From assembly GCA_029558515.1 (NCBI GenBank), contig JAKQEM010000040.1, positions 1 through 47,985 on the forward strand: DNA of 47,985 nt. Direction: 5' to 3'. The stretch comes from a bacterium. GTDB taxonomy: Bacteria; Patescibacteriota; Gracilibacteria; Peribacterales; Peribacteraceae. The notes under the pieces were generated by a model. The model saw only the letters and a program-made list of their open reading frames with translations, did no database searches and had not been told where the DNA came from. A program made the translations under genes and the position numbers. How positions within the stretch are numbered: position 1 is the first letter of the stretch; each line of letters begins with the position of its first letter. Shown here piece by piece: positions 40,843-47,985 of this stretch.

Positions 40843-43800
40843 TTATGATTGAATGATTTTATCTATTTCTTTCATCAAATGATCGGTTTCCATAAGAGCG
40901 ACAATCATTTTTTGGTAATGTTCAATTTCTTCGTTCGTCAGTGTACGTTCTTTACGGTCTTTCAACCACTTTTGTGCCGGTTGATAGCCTCCGATGTAGA
41001 AGTTCCAGGCAATTTCAGGCACGTCACCAAAGTACTGTTCGCTGTTTATAAACACTTTTCCGTTTTTATAAGTGATTTTTTCAATTTCATCCGATCCGGT
41101 CACAGGGTAAGAGGTGATGTATTGAGTTATCTTCGGAGATTCAAGGAGATGAATCAAGCGCAATTCAGAGCCGAGTGCAACAAGAGCTTTAAAGTTTTTT
41201 GCATCTTTTGGGTACGGAATACGTGGGAAGTCTGTTTTGAGAAATTCCTTATACTTTTCTCGGTATGCTGGCGAGTGAAGGACAGCGTATATGTAGTCAA
41301 AAATGTCTTCAGGTGTAATTTTTCCTATAGCCTGCTGGATTAGCACAACAAATTTTTCATTCAGATTTGATGTCTGGACCTCATCTTTATCATATGTATA
41401 TAGCGGAAAAACAGAGCCTCCTCCGCGGTAAAAAATGTTTAAGTCTGTAATGTCTTTTGCTATGAATAGCAAATTCCACTCCATACTTCCGACTACTTGT
41501 CCCTGCCTGCCAGATATAAGAGCAAGATTATTTCGGTTAAATAAATTATGCATGACTCTCATCTGAGAATAGGCCATAAATCCCCTGGAAGTTCCTGTGT
41601 AATACGTATACCTATTGTCAAATGGCCGATAGCTCAAGCTGACAATATTGTTTTCAGAATAATTAGATTTAATGTCCCTGATTGCTCTTTCAAGCACCCA
41701 ATCTCGACTGTCCTTTTTTAAATCGAATAATGACCGTAGGTTAATTTCTGATTCCGTATGGAATTTTTGCACATTTTCCCAAATATCTTTTTTAGTAAAT
41801 GCCACGGCAACATTATCGTTCTTTGTAAGTATTCCAGTGCTGAATTGATCAAATAGTTCATCTAATTTAAATCCGCTTTCATATTTCTCTTTTCCTGCAT
41901 TATTTTTCTTAACAAAGAAGTGCATGTGCTCGTCAGGATTGATTTCAGACCATTCTATGTCGTTGTTTTCTAATGCTGTGAATTTCTCTGTGCGTAGACC
42001 AAACAAATCAGCATGCATTATTTTTGCAAGTTTTCCATTTTTATTATTCTTGAATTTTACTGCCAAAATAATGGATACCCCTTGTTGAATATCAAAAACA
42101 TTTTCATCTTTACCGCCATTGGGTGTTGTTTCCTTCTTTTTTGCGTTTCCATGTAGGTCAAGTATTTGGATGCGGTCAAATGTATTTCGTAAATGCCAAC
42201 GCATCCCACGAAAAGTTGGATTATCCAAATATCCATGCGCGGTAATCATTGCAATAACACCCTCTCCGTTTTTCTCCACCATATTTTCGGCGAATCTAAT
42301 AAACTTCACATAGTCATCATTGATCCATTTACTATTTTTCTCTTTTAGTTTTTCCTTGCCTCCTGGCTCAACTTTATAGACATCATGACCTTTATAAAAT
42401 GCATTACTCGATTCACCAGAATATGGCGGATTACCGATAACAATCATTATTGGCTTATCATTTTTGATTTTTAAAGCCTCTTTAGATTCTTCCGCAATAC
42501 TTTCAGCAAAGCCAAATCCGGTAAAAATATCACCTTGGATACTTCCACCTTCCAGTGAGTTTGTGAGATAAATACCAAGACGCTGATTGAAATACTTGAA
42601 CCCCGTTTTCCTGAAAGCTATTCCTAATTTTAAATGAGCGATGGTATATGGCGTCATCATCAGCTCAAAGCCATGCAGACGCGGGAGCAGATCGTTATGC
42701 ACATATGCCGGCCAGCGTCCCTGCTGGTTGCCTTTAAGTATTCTTTCATAGATTTTCCCGATAATGTCGCTGACGAATGTTCCTGTTCCCACAGCTGGAT
42801 CGAGAATTTGAACTTTGTGAATGCCATCGGCGGTTTTTGAGGTGTCGGCCAGCCCAGAAACAAGACCAAATTCTTTTTCCAACAAATGATCGACCGAACG
42901 GACGATAAACTGGACAACTGGCAACGGCGTATAGTAAGCACCCATTTTTTTACGCAAATCCGCATCGTATTCTTGCAAAAAGTCTTCGTAAAAATGAATA
43001 ACCGGATCGGGTCCTTTTTGCGTTTTGCCCCACAAATCATCCTTAAAATATTCTTTCATTAGTTCTTGAATATCGGCGTGAGAAAAAACCTCGCATAACT
43101 CATTTACAATATATTCAAGACGTTTATCGAAGTTCGGTCCGACGATATGATCAAAAAAGTGCCGGAGAAGCGGATTGGATTTTGGTATCAGATCCCGCGC
43201 CTCTTGCCTGGAAAAATCTTTCTTGGATTCATCATAATAGCGGGCAACAAATAAACCGTACACCAACGTTTGGGCGTACATATCGGCAAAAGCATCTGTG
43301 GTAAGGTCATGGACTAAGAGTTTCTTAATCGTTTCGTAGACGTGAATTAGTTCTGCGTCTCTCTCTGACTGCGTTGCCAGAAACTGCCGGACGTTGTCAC
43401 GGATTCTTTGTGCTCTTCCTCCCATAATTTTCGAGAGATGCTTGCCGGAACGAATTGGTTCTTTCTGAGATTGAGTGAAATCTAAAAGAGTTTTGGCGAC
43501 ATGTTCATAATTTTCCGGCAAAGGGGTTATTATTCGGCTTTTCAGGTCGTAATTTGCTATCTTGATCGGTTCTTCATAACGAAGACCGTTCCTATAGAAT
43601 CGAAATTCGATATAGTCCGTGAGGACTAAATTTGTGTAACCGTAGTATCTTGTCATCTGCTCGGACTTTTCGATTTTATCCAGCGATACGCCAATGTCCT
43701 TTGCTTCAATATAGAGAATTGGCACATCGTTATTAAGAATAACAAAATCAGGCTTATTTCCTTGTTTAGCCCGCGCATCGTGATCTATTCGTTTAACCTT

Positions 43801-43929
43801 GATTGATTCAAAAATGCCTTTGATTAAAATTTCGAAATCGGTGCGATAGCCCATTTCGCTGGTTTCGTCATGAACGAATTTAGATGAAATTGCCTGGATG
43901 TAGTTTTTAAATAAATCTTGCATAGTCAT
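40843..43929 (-). CDS. Single-chain restriction-modification enzyme, type IIG/ISP-like
   Basis: 1028 residues. The N-terminal nuclease has a PD-(D/E)XK core (PDFVILNNDVPILYIEAKD, about 55-73). A helical connector follows. The gamma-class N6-adenine methylase has motif I LDPAVGTGTF (about 376) and motif IV VIGNPPYSG (about 500). A large C-terminal specificity region contains the FPLYTY motif seen in type ISP enzymes. There is no helicase domain, so cleavage would not need translocation. Start: ATG at 43927-43929, or the ATG two codons on. TACAAT at 43949-43954 is a possible -10. Codon use is AT-richer than the core genes. Confidence 0.88.
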   Translation of the reverse strand: MTMQDLFKNYIQAISSKFVHDETSEMGYRTDFEILIKGIFESIKVKRIDHDARAKQGNKPDFVILNNDVPILYIEAKDIGVSLDKIEKSEQMTRYYGYTNLVLTDYIEFRFYRNGLRYEEPIKIANYDLKSRIITPLPENYEHVAKTLLDFTQSQKEPIRSGKHLSKIMGGRAQRIRDNVRQFLATQSERDAELIHVYETIKKLLVHDLTTDAFADMYAQTLVYGLFVARYYDESKKDFSRQEARDLIPKSNPLLRHFFDHIVGPNFDKRLEYIVNELCEVFSHADIQELMKEYFKDDLWGKTQKGPDPVIHFYEDFLQEYDADLRKKMGAYYTPLPVVQFIVRSVDHLLEKEFGLVSGLADTSKTADGIHKVQILDPAVGTGTFVSDIIGKIYERILKGNQQGRWPAYVHNDLLPRLHGFELMMTPYTIAHLKLGIAFRKTGFKYFNQRLGIYLTNSLEGGSIQGDIFTGFGFAESIAEESKEALKIKNDKPIMIVIGNPPYSGESSNAFYKGHDVYKVEPGGKEKLKEKNSKWINDDYVKFIRFAENMVEKNGEGVIAMITAHGYLDNPTFRGMRWHLRNTFDRIQILDLHGNAKKKETTPNGGKDENVFDIQQGVSIILAVKFKNNKNGKLAKIMHADLFGLRTEKFTALENNDIEWSEINPDEHMHFFVKKNNAGKEKYESGFKLDELFDQFSTGILTKNDNVAVAFTKKDIWENVQKFHTESEINLRSLFDLKKDSRDWVLERAIRDIKSNYSENNIVSLSYRPFDNRYTYYTGTSRGFMAYSQMRVMHNLFNRNNLALISGRQGQVVGSMEWNLLFIAKDITDLNIFYRGGGSVFPLYTYDKDEVQTSNLNEKFVVLIQQAIGKITPEDIFDYIYAVLHSPAYREKYKEFLKTDFPRIPYPKDAKNFKALVALGSELRLIHLLESPKITQYITSYPVTGSDEIEKITYKNGKVFINSEQYFGDVPEIAWNFYIGGYQPAQKWLKDRKERTLTNEEIEHYQKMIVALMETDHLMKEIDKIIQS

Positions 43930-44065
43930 TCCAGAGTTAGTGGTTTTAATTGTATTCGCGTTCCCCTCATAAATAAACCGAGCCCAGCAAAGAGAAGCAC
44001 CCAGCCAGAGAATGTGACAATCGGATGTTGCTGCGGTAAAGTTTGAATGCCTGTAAGCCATTCTT

Positions 44066-45661
44066 ATGCAACAGCCTAAACCACACTCTGTACGCTATCC
44101 TGCTCTTATTGCAGACATTGACGCTGGAAGGATCAAGATCCCCAAGTTTCAGCGGGAGTTTGTCTGGAGCGTTGATGCAACTGCAAAACTGCTCGATAGT
44201 ATTTTAAAGGGCTATCCGATTGGAACGTTTATCCTTTGGCAGACGCGAGAGCGCATGTCCAGCATTCGCAATATTGGCGATGCTCAGTTACCGGAGACTC
44301 CCGATGGAGATGCTGTCCAGTTTGTATTGGATGGACAACAGAGAATTACTTCCATTTATGCTGCGCTGAAGGGGATTACTGTTGAGCGTGAAGGTAAGGC
44401 ACACGATTACAAAGATATTTTCGTGAACCTGGATATTGATCCGACTAATCTGGACGAAAGCATCGTAGTCTCTGAAAAGCCACTGGGAATGCATCTCCGA
44501 CTTCATGACTTGCTGAATATGAGAGCCAGCCAGATTGTCGGTTATACAAGTAATGCAACGATTATAGATCGGATAGACAGGTACAAACAGGCATTCGAAA
44601 CGTATGACTTCTCTGCGATTACCATGTCCAACGAATCCGTAGACGATGCGATAGAAGTATTCACACGAATTAATACCGGAGGAACAGAATTAACTCTATT
44701 TGAAATCATGTGCGCGAAAACCTACGACGAGTCACAAGGTTTTGATCTGCGCGAACAATATGATGTGCTTGCCGGACGTATTGCAGAGGCTGGATACGAT
44801 GTACCCAGCTCTACTGTCCTGCAATGTTTGGGCGTGATTCTTGATGGCGAATGTAAGAGAAAAACAATTTTAAAGCTTGATCGTGATCGAATTATCAGTG
44901 CATGGGAAGACATGTCGGAAGCACTCAAAGAGACCGTGGAATACTTCCGCTCAACGTATCGCATACCTGTATCTGGGATATTGCCCTATAACGCCCTCCT
45001 TGTTCCGTTTACGTACTTTTTTTGGAAGAAGAAAGATGTACCAAGTCCCATTCAAGCAAAGTATTTGCAGGAGTTTTTCTGGAAGGCCTCTCTTTCATAT
45101 CATTACTCAAGTGCTGTTGAAACAAAGCTGGGGCAGGACATAAAGCGCGTAGATAGTATTTTGCAAGATGAGAGACCAAAGTATGACTATAAACCGCAAT
45201 TGAATCGGGAAGATCTTGTATCTCAGTCATTCAGCGTGGGGGATAGCTTCTGCAAAGCGATACTCTGTCTCTTCGCATATCATCAACCACTCTCGTTCCA
45301 AAACAACGCTTCCGTGCGTCTCGATAACGCATGGCTGAAGGTTTCTTTCAGCAAAAACTATCATCACTTCTTTCCAAAAGCGTTTTTACGGAAGCAAGGT
45401 ATTGTTGATGCGAATGTGATATTGAATATCGCCTTTGTGGATGATTATCTAAACAAGAGAACTATCAAAGCCCGTGCCCCTTCGGACTATGTAAGGCAAT
45501 TTGAGCAGGACAACCCGCATTTACGCGAAGCGCTGAAATCGCATCTCATTCTTGACCCTGTGGCATTTGGAATTTGGGATGACGATTTTGTGAAGTTTCT
45601 TGAGGAAAGGGCAAAAGTAGTTGAAGAAGAACTGCATAAACGCCTTGAACCAATAACATAA
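44066..45661 (+). CDS. DUF262-HNH nuclease, GmrSD/SspE-like
   Basis: 531 residues. The N-terminal DUF262 domain has FQREFVW (28-34), a P-loop-like KGYPIGTFILW and the signature DGQQR at 89-93, with FTRINTGGTELT near 205. The C-terminal part has HHFFPKAF (about 432) and paired Asn typical of the DUF1524/HNH nuclease. Families with this layout cut modified DNA (GmrSD) or act in phosphorothioate-based defence (SspE). It is divergent from the RM gene across 136 bases, in the same module. Confidence 0.87.
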   Translation: MQQPKPHSVRYPALIADIDAGRIKIPKFQREFVWSVDATAKLLDSILKGYPIGTFILWQTRERMSSIRNIGDAQLPETPDGDAVQFVLDGQQRITSIYAALKGITVEREGKAHDYKDIFVNLDIDPTNLDESIVVSEKPLGMHLRLHDLLNMRASQIVGYTSNATIIDRIDRYKQAFETYDFSAITMSNESVDDAIEVFTRINTGGTELTLFEIMCAKTYDESQGFDLREQYDVLAGRIAEAGYDVPSSTVLQCLGVILDGECKRKTILKLDRDRIISAWEDMSEALKETVEYFRSTYRIPVSGILPYNALLVPFTYFFWKKKDVPSPIQAKYLQEFFWKASLSYHYSSAVETKLGQDIKRVDSILQDERPKYDYKPQLNREDLVSQSFSVGDSFCKAILCLFAYHQPLSFQNNASVRLDNAWLKVSFSKNYHHFFPKAFLRKQGIVDANVILNIAFVDDYLNKRTIKARAPSDYVRQFEQDNPHLREALKSHLILDPVAFGIWDDDFVKFLEERAKVVEEELHKRLEPIT

Positions 45662-45690
45662 ACAACAAACACCCACATCCCCCTATCAAA

Positions 45691-45715
45691 AAAATGAGCC
45701 CCGCCGCAGCGGGGC
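45691..45715 (-). terminator. GC hairpin with A/T tract between DUF262 gene and site 2
   Basis: GCCCCGC (45698-45704) pairs with GCGGGGC (45709-45715), 4-base loop. Read on the minus strand it is followed by CATTTTTTTG, a good terminator for transcripts coming leftwards from module 2. On the plus strand it lies 36 bases after the DUF262 stop. Confidence 0.65.
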
Positions 45716-45809
45716 GAACTCCTCTTTAAAACAACAAACATCCCTCGTTGGGGGCGAAAAGAACGTAAGCGGAACCGGTGCCGCCGGAAGAAGGGAAAAA
45801 ATTTATGTT

Positions 45810-45949
45810 ACATAACGTTTGCGGGTGTGCGAAGCTGGCGGGCTGTAAAATATCCGCGAAGCGGGACAATCCGCCAGTTTGGGCGAATCGGCGCGACTTC
45901 CATTGAAATAAATACGGAGCGCCGATGAGCCGCACACCCGCTGTTATGT
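45810..45949. repeat. attC-like folded site 2
   Basis: 140 bp. Ends ACATAAC (45810-45816) and GTTATGT (45943-45949) are exact inverted copies. Then a GTTT/T unpaired spacer and an 11-bp perfect inner stem GCGGGTGTGCG/CGCACACCCGC. The tip carries two hairpins: CTGGCGG...CCGCCAG enclosing a CCGCGAAGCGG stem, and TCGGCGC...GCGCCGA. Same plan and length as site 1 but largely different sequence, as expected for attC sites conserved by shape. Confidence 0.7.
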
Positions 45950-46031
45950 GATCGTTGGTTATTCCCGACTTCCAAGGCACCCGTAGCTTTTGTTTTTTCG
46001 GGGAGGGGAAACAACATACAAAACAATGACA

Positions 46032-47180
46032 CTACACATCCATGAGATTAGATTCCACCATGTATGGAGAGTTGAAGGTAGTACACTCTCCCACTTTCTT
46101 GCCTGGAACAAGCAGCATTCTTACGGACAAAGGTTTGTTGAGTTTTATCGCAAGAGTTGCTGTATCCAGCAGTATTGCTTCAATCGATTCGATATTCGTA
46201 TTGCCAGGGATTGGGACAACATCGAGCCCGCATCCGCAAACTGCGGAATACAAGAGAAGATTGGATATGTTATAGGCTCCTTCATTTGCTCTTTCTGCCA
46301 AGCCAGCGTCTTCGCAGACAGGCAGCATAAGTCCGGAATATCCACAACGTTTCACCTCGAGGTTCTTGAGGACATCGGTGATCATTCCTGCGACAGTCAA
46401 AGTCCCGGGCTTGCCGAATGTTCCGAGTCCAATATTTTCGAAGGCGAATGCAATGCTTTCTTCGGTCAATAGCCCCGGATTCAGAGATACATCAATACCG
46501 TTGTATCGAATACCCTCTTTCTTTGAAAGAACCTCTGCCAGCTTTTCAACCTTTTTTGCCTCAGACAGAAATCGATCATGGAATAGCCTCTTTGCTGCTT
46601 GCAGGTCTTTCGTTTCTGAGAAGGCATTGAAAGCAATGTCACCGCATTCAAAACCAAGGCCAAATATCGACTCTTTGCCTTCGTGAAATCCGGTCGGAAA
46701 ATAGGGAATTCCACCTGAACAATTTGCCGATGCGCAAAAGCGGAAATTCCCATACCCGTTCTCTGTTTCATTGCCAATACGCTTCATGGTTTGCGCGGCC
46801 TCTCTTGCGTTCTCGAAAAGAATACCCGTATTAAAACTGCCGAGATGCGCAGAGCAGGAGATGATCGAAGTTGCTTTGTTTATTGCTGGAAGCATCTTGA
46901 TACTCTCAGACTTCATCGTTCGACCGATATTGAAGAAGCTGAGTTCACATTTTTTTGCGACTCTCTCAATTTCCACAATAGTTTTAACGGCCTCATCTTC
47001 CGAATCGGTATTGATGTATTCCTCCCATGAATTTGTTGCGACACGAATGGTTTGAACGTCGTATCCTTCCGATTGGAAGAAAGATGCTGCCGTGCGATTG
47101 AATGCTGCTGCCCTTTCGATTGCTGAAATATCTTTGCCTGAAGAAAGATGAATTCCGGTGGTGACAGTGCGTATTTTCAT
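46032..47180 (-). CDS. DUF711 family protein
   Basis: 382 residues from MKIRTVTTGI. Hallmarks are the KIRTVTTG start, the IRVATNSWEEY region, a central NCSGGIPYFPTGFHEG and LGFECGDIAFNAF, and a C-terminal AVCGCGLDVVPIPGNT with closely spaced Cys. The family is widespread, and its biochemical function is not established to my knowledge. Family size is around 400. It sits alone on this strand in module 2, and its transcript would run into site 2. Confidence 0.85.
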   Translation of the reverse strand: MKIRTVTTGIHLSSGKDISAIERAAAFNRTAASFFQSEGYDVQTIRVATNSWEEYINTDSEDEAVKTIVEIERVAKKCELSFFNIGRTMKSESIKMLPAINKATSIISCSAHLGSFNTGILFENAREAAQTMKRIGNETENGYGNFRFCASANCSGGIPYFPTGFHEGKESIFGLGFECGDIAFNAFSETKDLQAAKRLFHDRFLSEAKKVEKLAEVLSKKEGIRYNGIDVSLNPGLLTEESIAFAFENIGLGTFGKPGTLTVAGMITDVLKNLEVKRCGYSGLMLPVCEDAGLAERANEGAYNISNLLLYSAVCGCGLDVVPIPGNTNIESIEAILLDTATLAIKLNKPLSVRMLLVPGKKVGECTTFNSPYMVESNLMDV

Positions 47181-47247
47181 GGATTGAAGTATAGCAGATG
47201 AAAACGCGATCATTTGATGAACTCGCTCACGAGCGTACTATGGAGGT

Positions 47248-47751
47248 GTGATAGTAATAGACATTCTTATTGGTCTTATTCCAGACTTCATCAAGAGCAT
47301 CTTTAAGTGCTTTAAGAGGCCCTGCGAGATCAAATTGGCTCCGTCAGTCCATCCTTCGATTCCAGCGATAATGAATGGCGGCAACATGCAGCAATTTGCG
47401 AATCTTCAAATCCGATTTGGTTCAGAGACTGATCTTGAATTTGTGGATGCGGTTATGTTCATGAAGAACAAGAGAATTCGATGCGAGCAACGTGATTCAA
47501 AGCTCAATGGAGGAAGAGATTGGAATAGCTTTGATGTCAGGGCTGCAGAGATGGAGTTCGTTCCGGATCAAATGATGATGCTGAAGATCAGAGTGGCAGA
47601 TCACCTTGGGCATTGTTGCGAGTTGTCTCTGGAACTTCAGATGAAACAATTCCCGCATCCGGAATACTCCGGTATCAAATCTGGTCGCTGGGAGATACAG
47701 CCAAGAGGAATTTTCAGTATTCGGGGATCAAGACGTAAGAGATTTTTCTAA
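47248..47751 (+). CDS. Hypothetical protein of module 2
   Basis: About 167 residues from a GTG at 47248. GGAGG stands only one base before it, so the true start may be slightly downstream. The N-terminus is hydrophobic (IVIDILIGLIPDFIKSIF), then a soluble beta-rich part with scattered Cys and a basic C-terminus (RGSRRKRFF). No family is recognised. It is divergent from the DUF711 gene across 67 bases. Confidence 0.55.
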   Translation: MIVIDILIGLIPDFIKSIFKCFKRPCEIKLAPSVHPSIPAIMNGGNMQQFANLQIRFGSETDLEFVDAVMFMKNKRIRCEQRDSKLNGGRDWNSFDVRAAEMEFVPDQMMMLKIRVADHLGHCCELSLELQMKQFPHPEYSGIKSGRWEIQPRGIFSIRGSRRKRFF

Positions 47752-47842
47752 ACAACACACATCAAACATCCAACACAAACATGGGGGGACGAAAAAACAA
47801 AAGCGTAGTTGGTGCTGCAGGAAGGAGGGGGAAACCAATGTC

Positions 47843-47985
47843 ACATAATGCCGCGGCGGTTCTGCGACTGAAGACGGCTGATATACTCGTAGGATCAGCC
47901 GGATTTATCGCAGAAGCGCCAGTTTGGCGATGTCGCGAGCCCGAAGCGGTCTGAGGAGTGAGCGATCGTCAAACGGGCGCAGAGC
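47843..47985. repeat. attC-like folded site 3 (cut by window end)
   Basis: 5' box ACATAAT (47843-47849) and inner arm GCGGTTCTGCG (47856-47866). The matching arm begins CGCAGAGC at 47978 and leaves the window. The tip includes CGGCTGAT/ATCAGCCG and a second stem TTTG...CAAA. The final R' box should lie about a dozen bases beyond the edge. Confidence 0.55.

Larger units (their letters stand above)
40690..45943. mobile_element. Cassette-like module 1 (restriction pair)
   Basis: Bounded by GTTATGTAAC at the left and GTTACATAAC at the right. Both ends carry the same inward-facing arm of about 60 bp. The first 24 bases agree except for two, ATTTTTTCCC is shared, GGCACC lies midway, and CGAAAAGAACGTAAGC is exact at the inner end (40732-40747 inverted against 45755-45770). 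It contains the RM enzyme and the DUF262-HNH gene, with hairpins at both inner margins. No recombinase is inside. Confidence 0.5.
45944..47985. mobile_element. Cassette-like module 2 (DUF711 module, right end beyond window)
   Basis: Starts at the site-2 GTTATGTGA and runs to the third site. Its own inverted arms are GCTTTTGTTTTTTCG (45986-46000) and CGAAAAAACAAAAGC (47790-47804), exact over 15 bp, with further matches outward (TTGGTT, TTCC, GCACC, TTATGTGA). These differ from the arms of module 1. It contains the DUF711 gene and an unknown gene, divergently arranged. Confidence 0.5.

Noticed and set aside
40445-40852. Plus-strand open frame across the first folded site
   Set aside because: It is open only because of the repeat structure; it spans hairpins and inverted arms and has no protein-like pattern.
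40690-45943. Calling module 1 a classical transposon
   Set aside because: It has inverted arms, but no transposase is inside and no target duplication is seen; the junctions have attC-like folding instead.

Overview
The window reads as a piece of a small, compact bacterial chromosome of roughly 50% GC, most consistent with the Patescibacteria/CPR, in particular the Peregrinibacteria-Peribacteria lineage. This taxon call is inference from gene content and style: streamlined housekeeping genes, many secreted Ser/Asp-rich surface proteins, many short tandem repeats between genes, and L21, PyrH and Frr outside their usual operons. TGA is used as a stop (for example at the transaldolase/6-phosphogluconate dehydrogenase overlap), so the code is 11 and not the Gly-TGA code of Gracilibacteria.

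Layout. 1-12 kb: a secreted calcium-repeat protein (cut by the left edge), tRNA-Gln, rplU, tgt, a DoxX-like membrane protein, clpP, miaA, an AT-rich protein resembling the ATP-binding half of PEP synthase/PPDK, recG, and membrane and lipoproteins. 12-21 kb: tRNA-Ser, transketolase, a thioredoxin plus a thioredoxin-CcdA fusion (envelope thiol redox), a C39-like lipoprotein, transaldolase-gnd (with transketolase, much of the pentose phosphate pathway), and a ROK sugar kinase. 21-32 kb: an ECF sigma factor followed by a PD-(D/E)XK nuclease and a GT2 glycosyltransferase, tRNA-Ser, an L,D-transpeptidase, rsmH-ftsL, pyk, a DUF4215 surface protein with a 13-copy 21-bp repeat, tRNA-Arg, pyrH, frr, a Tat-type lipoprotein and a SpoU methyltransferase. 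32-40.5 kb: a bactofilin-like membrane protein, priA, tRNA-Pro, an SLH/DUF11 acidic surface protein, rarA, and a Fur-family regulator with a ZIP metal transporter behind a near-perfect operator palindrome.

40.5-47.985 kb is an accessory region of a different kind: AT-richer genes in two modules separated by strongly folded sites of about 140 bp. The sites have integron attC architecture (ACATAAC...GTTATGT ends, a paired inner stem, a branched variable tip). Each module also carries its own matched pair of about 60-bp inverted arms just inside the sites. Module 1 holds a divergent pair: a single-chain type IIG/ISP-like restriction-modification enzyme and a DUF262-HNH (GmrSD/SspE-like) nuclease. 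Module 2 holds a DUF711 protein and an unknown protein. No integrase or transposase is in the window. This is the best candidate for an undescribed system.

A second theme is zinc. TGT has lost all four zinc ligands (three Cys to Ser and the His to Gln, at exact spacing). PriA has lost one of its two Cys4 zinc sites. The ROK kinase has lost its Cys motif. The same window carries a Fur/Zur-like regulator, a ZIP transporter and a palindromic operator. Zinc sparing is a coherent but unproven reading.

A third theme is 7- to 9-bp tandem repeats. They start at or just after stop codons, lie upstream of start codons, and in transketolase and tgt they lie inside the reading frame.
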